Below are positions 61,789-64,000 of a DNA stretch of 64,000 bases, piece after piece (within the stretch, counting starts at the first letter, position 1; every line of letters begins with the position of its first letter). The stretch is from Endozoicomonas gorgoniicola. GTDB taxonomy: Bacteria; Pseudomonadota; Gammaproteobacteria; Pseudomonadales; Endozoicomonadaceae. The DNA is taken from assembly GCF_025562715.2 (NCBI RefSeq), contig NZ_JAPFCC010000001.1:1010501-1074500 (forward strand). Direction: 5' to 3'. Position numbers and translations under genes: made by a program. Below the pieces are notes generated by a model, which made no database searches, was not told where the DNA came from, and worked only from the letters and a program-made list of their open reading frames with translations.

Positions 61789-63654
61789 ATGGCATTACTA
61801 CAGATTTCCGAGCCGGGGCAAGCGCCTGAGCCGCACCAGAGTAAGCGGGCGGTGGGTATTGACCTGGGTACGACCAACTCCCTGGTGGCGTCGGTGCGTT
61901 CTGGCAACGCAGATACTCTGCCTGATCATCAGGGTGAGCATATACTGCCTTCTGTCGTTCATTACGGGGAGCAGGGCGTTACTGTTGGTCAACAGGCCGA
62001 ACAGCATATGGTCAGTGATGCGCTGGACACAATTGTTTCCGTCAAGCGTCTGATGGGGCGGGGCTTAAATGATCTTTTCACTCTGGGGGGGGTTATGCCT
62101 TACCGGTTTGTGGAGTCTGAAAGTCAGATGCCTCTGATTGAAACCCGCCGAGGTTCGGTCAGTCCGGTAGAGGTGTCAGCTGAAATTCTGCGTTCCCTGG
62201 CAGGACGTGCCACTGAATCGCTGGGGGGAGAGCTGGATGGGGCTGTGATCACCGTGCCAGCGTATTTTGATGAATCCCAGCGTCAGGCCACCAAAGATGC
62301 TGCAAAATTGGCAGGTCTTAACGTTTACCGTCTGCTGAATGAGCCTACTGCGGCAGCTGTCGCCTATGGTCTGGACCAGGGGGGTGAAGGGCTGATAGCG
62401 GTTTACGACCTTGGTGGTGGTACCTTTGATATTTCTATCCTGCGTTTGCAGAAAGGTGTGTTTGAAGTACTGGCCACCGGCGGTGATACAGCCCTTGGCG
62501 GTGATGACTTCGACAGGGCGGTCGCTTGCTGGGTGCTGGCGCAGGCGGGTGTTGATGAATCTTCCCTGAATAATGAACAGCATCGTCAAATCATGCTGGA
62601 AGGTCGTCGTGCCAAGGAAGCCCTGACAGATCACGACAGTGTTGATGTGTCGTTTGGTAACTGGTCCGGCAAGTTGACCACCGGGCAGTTTAACGAGCTG
62701 GCAGATAAGCTGATTGACCAAACTCTGCGAGCGTTCAAGCGCGCTTTGCGGGATGCGGGTTATAAGGCAAAAGATATTGAAGCGGTGGTGATGGTCGGCG
62801 GCTCAACCCGTATGCCAAGAGTGCGCTCCCGTATTGCTGATTTTGCGAAAAAGCAACCTCTGACGTCTATTGACCCGGATCGCGTTGTAGCGGTAGGGGC
62901 AGCCTTGCAGGCTGATGTGCTGGCGGGTAACAAATCTGGCGACGATATGTTGCTGCTGGATGTTATTCCGCTGTCTCTTGGTCTGGAAACCATGGGTGGG
63001 CTGATGGAGAAGGTGGTTCATCGCAATACCACCATTCCCGTTGCCAGAGCGCAGGAATTCACCACCTATAAAGATGGTCAGACGGCTATGGCTATCAACG
63101 TCTTTCAGGGTGAGCGGGAGTTGATCAGGGATAATCGTTCCCTGGCGCGCTTTGAGCTGCGTGGTATTCCGCCGCTGCCAGCGGGTGGTGCTAAAATCCG
63201 TGTCACTTTTCAGGTGGATGCGGACGGATTACTGGGGGTGTCGGCTGAAGAAATGTCTACCGGCGTCAAGAGCAGTATTCAGGTGAAGCCTTCCTACGGT
63301 CTGACTGACGATGAGATTGCCCGTATGCTCAGAGATTCATACTCTCATGCTGTCGATGATCGCAACAGTCGTCGTCTGCTGGAGCAGCAGGTTGAAGCGG
63401 ATCGGTTGTTGGAGGCTCTGGTAGCCGCCATGCAGGCTGATGGTGAAGCTTTGCTGAGTCAGGAGGAGTTCCAGTCTGTTCTGGCGGATATGGAACAGTT
63501 AACAGCGACCCGTCAGGGAGAGGATGCTGACGCTATCGCCCGTGAGATTGAACGGGTCAGCAAGGCGACGGAAGAATTTGCCGCTCGTCGTATGAATCAG
63601 GGTATCCGCAAGGCCCTGGCCGGCCATAGTATTGATGACTTTGAGGAGTCCTGA
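61789..63654 (+). CDS. hscA: Fe-S chaperone HscA
   Basis: Specialised Hsp70 that releases the cluster from IscU. The 621 residues show [14 protein letters not shown] (phosphate 1, about 21-34), [46 protein letters not shown] (phosphate 2) and [13 protein letters not shown] (adenosine), then the substrate-binding domain. Two bases separate it from fdx. Confidence 0.96.
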   Translation: MALLQISEPGQAPEPHQSKRAVGIDLGTTNSLVASVRSGNADTLPDHQGEHILPSVVHYGEQGVTVGQQAEQHMVSDALDTIVSVKRLMGRGLNDLFTLGGVMPYRFVESESQMPLIETRRGSVSPVEVSAEILRSLAGRATESLGGELDGAVITVPAYFDESQRQATKDAAKLAGLNVYRLLNEPTAAAVAYGLDQGGEGLIAVYDLGGGTFDISILRLQKGVFEVLATGGDTALGGDDFDRAVACWVLAQAGVDESSLNNEQHRQIMLEGRRAKEALTDHDSVDVSFGNWSGKLTTGQFNELADKLIDQTLRAFKRALRDAGYKAKDIEAVVMVGGSTRMPRVRSRIADFAKKQPLTSIDPDRVVAVGAALQADVLAGNKSGDDMLLLDVIPLSLGLETMGGLMEKVVHRNTTIPVARAQEFTTYKDGQTAMAINVFQGERELIRDNRSLARFELRGIPPLPAGGAKIRVTFQVDADGLLGVSAEEMSTGVKSSIQVKPSYGLTDDEIARMLRDSYSHAVDDRNSRRLLEQQVEADRLLEALVAAMQADGEALLSQEEFQSVLADMEQLTATRQGEDADAIAREIERVSKATEEFAARRMNQGIRKALAGHSIDDFEES

Positions 63655-63656
63655 TT

Positions 63657-63995
63657 ATGCCTCAAATTGTATTTTTGCCCCACGAGGACCTGTGTCCCGA
63701 AGGTGCCGTGATTGAAGCTGAACCCGGTGTATCGGTGCTGGATGCTGCTCTTCAGAACGACATCGAGATTGAACATGCCTGTGAAAAATCCTGCGCCTGC
63801 ACAACCTGCCACGTCATTGTGCGGGAGGGATTTGATAGTCTGGAAGAATCTGACGAGCTGGAAGACGACCTGCTGGACAAGGCCTGGGGTCTGGAACCTG
63901 AGTCTCGCCTGAGCTGTCAGGCCGTAGTGGCCGATGAAGACCTGGTGGTTGAGATTCCCAAGTACACCATTAATCAGGTTTCAGAGCGTCATTAA
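63657..63995 (+). CDS. fdx: [2Fe-2S] ferredoxin of the isc system
   Basis: A 112-residue adrenodoxin-type ferredoxin that gives electrons for cluster assembly. The ligands C42, C48, C51 and C87 match the family spacing (HACEKSCACTTCHVIV and RLSCQAV). It is the last gene seen; iscX, if present, lies outside the window. Confidence 0.96.
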   Translation: MPQIVFLPHEDLCPEGAVIEAEPGVSVLDAALQNDIEIEHACEKSCACTTCHVIVREGFDSLEESDELEDDLLDKAWGLEPESRLSCQAVVADEDLVVEIPKYTINQVSERH

Positions 63996-64000
63996 GAGAC

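Overview
The window looks like a chromosomal segment of a marine, host-associated gammaproteobacterium. The housekeeping order (pepA divergent from lptFG; queA-tgt-yajC-secDF; suhB divergent from trmJ-cysE; iscRSUA-hscBA-fdx) is gammaproteobacterial. The load of insertion sequences together with eukaryotic-type proteins (a forkhead DNA-binding domain, a RING-H2 finger joined to ankyrin-like repeats, a coiled-coil protein with a poly-lysine patch) suggests an Endozoicomonas-like animal symbiont. The genus is an inference; no 16S gene is present.

Layout. 0.2-10.3 kb: a UhpC-like sugar-phosphate MFS protein, a secreted protein with possible DM9-like repeats, pepA, lptF-lptG, an RDD membrane protein, a Na/Pi cotransporter and a small coiled-coil gene. 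10.3-16.8 kb: an accessory island between two perfect 45-bp copies of one intrinsic terminator. It holds a gene broken by two insertion sequences, an IS1182-type element and an ISKra4-type element that itself carries an ISL3-type element. Removing the elements together with one copy of each target duplication restores one 363-codon frame with a forkhead (FOX) domain, basic nuclear-localisation-like clusters and an acidic tail. 16.9-26.3 kb: a methyltransferase, then an anaerobic respiration block (napF-like ferredoxin, TorD/DmsD chaperone, moaA, mobB, moeA, dmsABC) with a well-placed FNR box. 26.4-29.8 kb: two proteins of unknown function. 29.9-36 kb: a minus-strand run yheT-mobA-moaB-moaC-moaD-moaE-modA-modB-modC. 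36-42.8 kb: the RING-ankyrin protein, an IS1 element that has rewritten the end of a crotonase gene, a hypothetical gene, tRNA-Leu(CAA) and an IS1380 element. 42.9-48.7 kb: queuosine synthesis and the Sec accessory complex. 48.7-54.2 kb: group II intron sequence invaded by an IS200/IS605 element, an MscS channel and an IS30 element. 54.2-64 kb: a secreted protein, suhB, trmJ, cysE and the isc operon with a near-perfect type 1 IscR site on its promoter.

How the parts fit. Molybdate import (modABC), cofactor synthesis (moaA-E, mobAB, moeA) and a molybdoenzyme (dmsABC) with its chaperone lie within 18 kb, and the isc operon supplies the Fe-S clusters that DmsAB and MoaA need. The eukaryotic-like genes are scattered singly among these blocks, each next to mobile elements, repeats or hairpins.

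The main result is the forkhead gene. FOX domains are characteristic of animals and fungi. A bacterial gene combining one with nuclear-localisation-like and activation-like segments would be a candidate nucleus-targeted effector acquired from a host. It is now interrupted, but its frame is intact on both sides of each insertion, so the insertions are probably recent and other strains may carry a whole copy.
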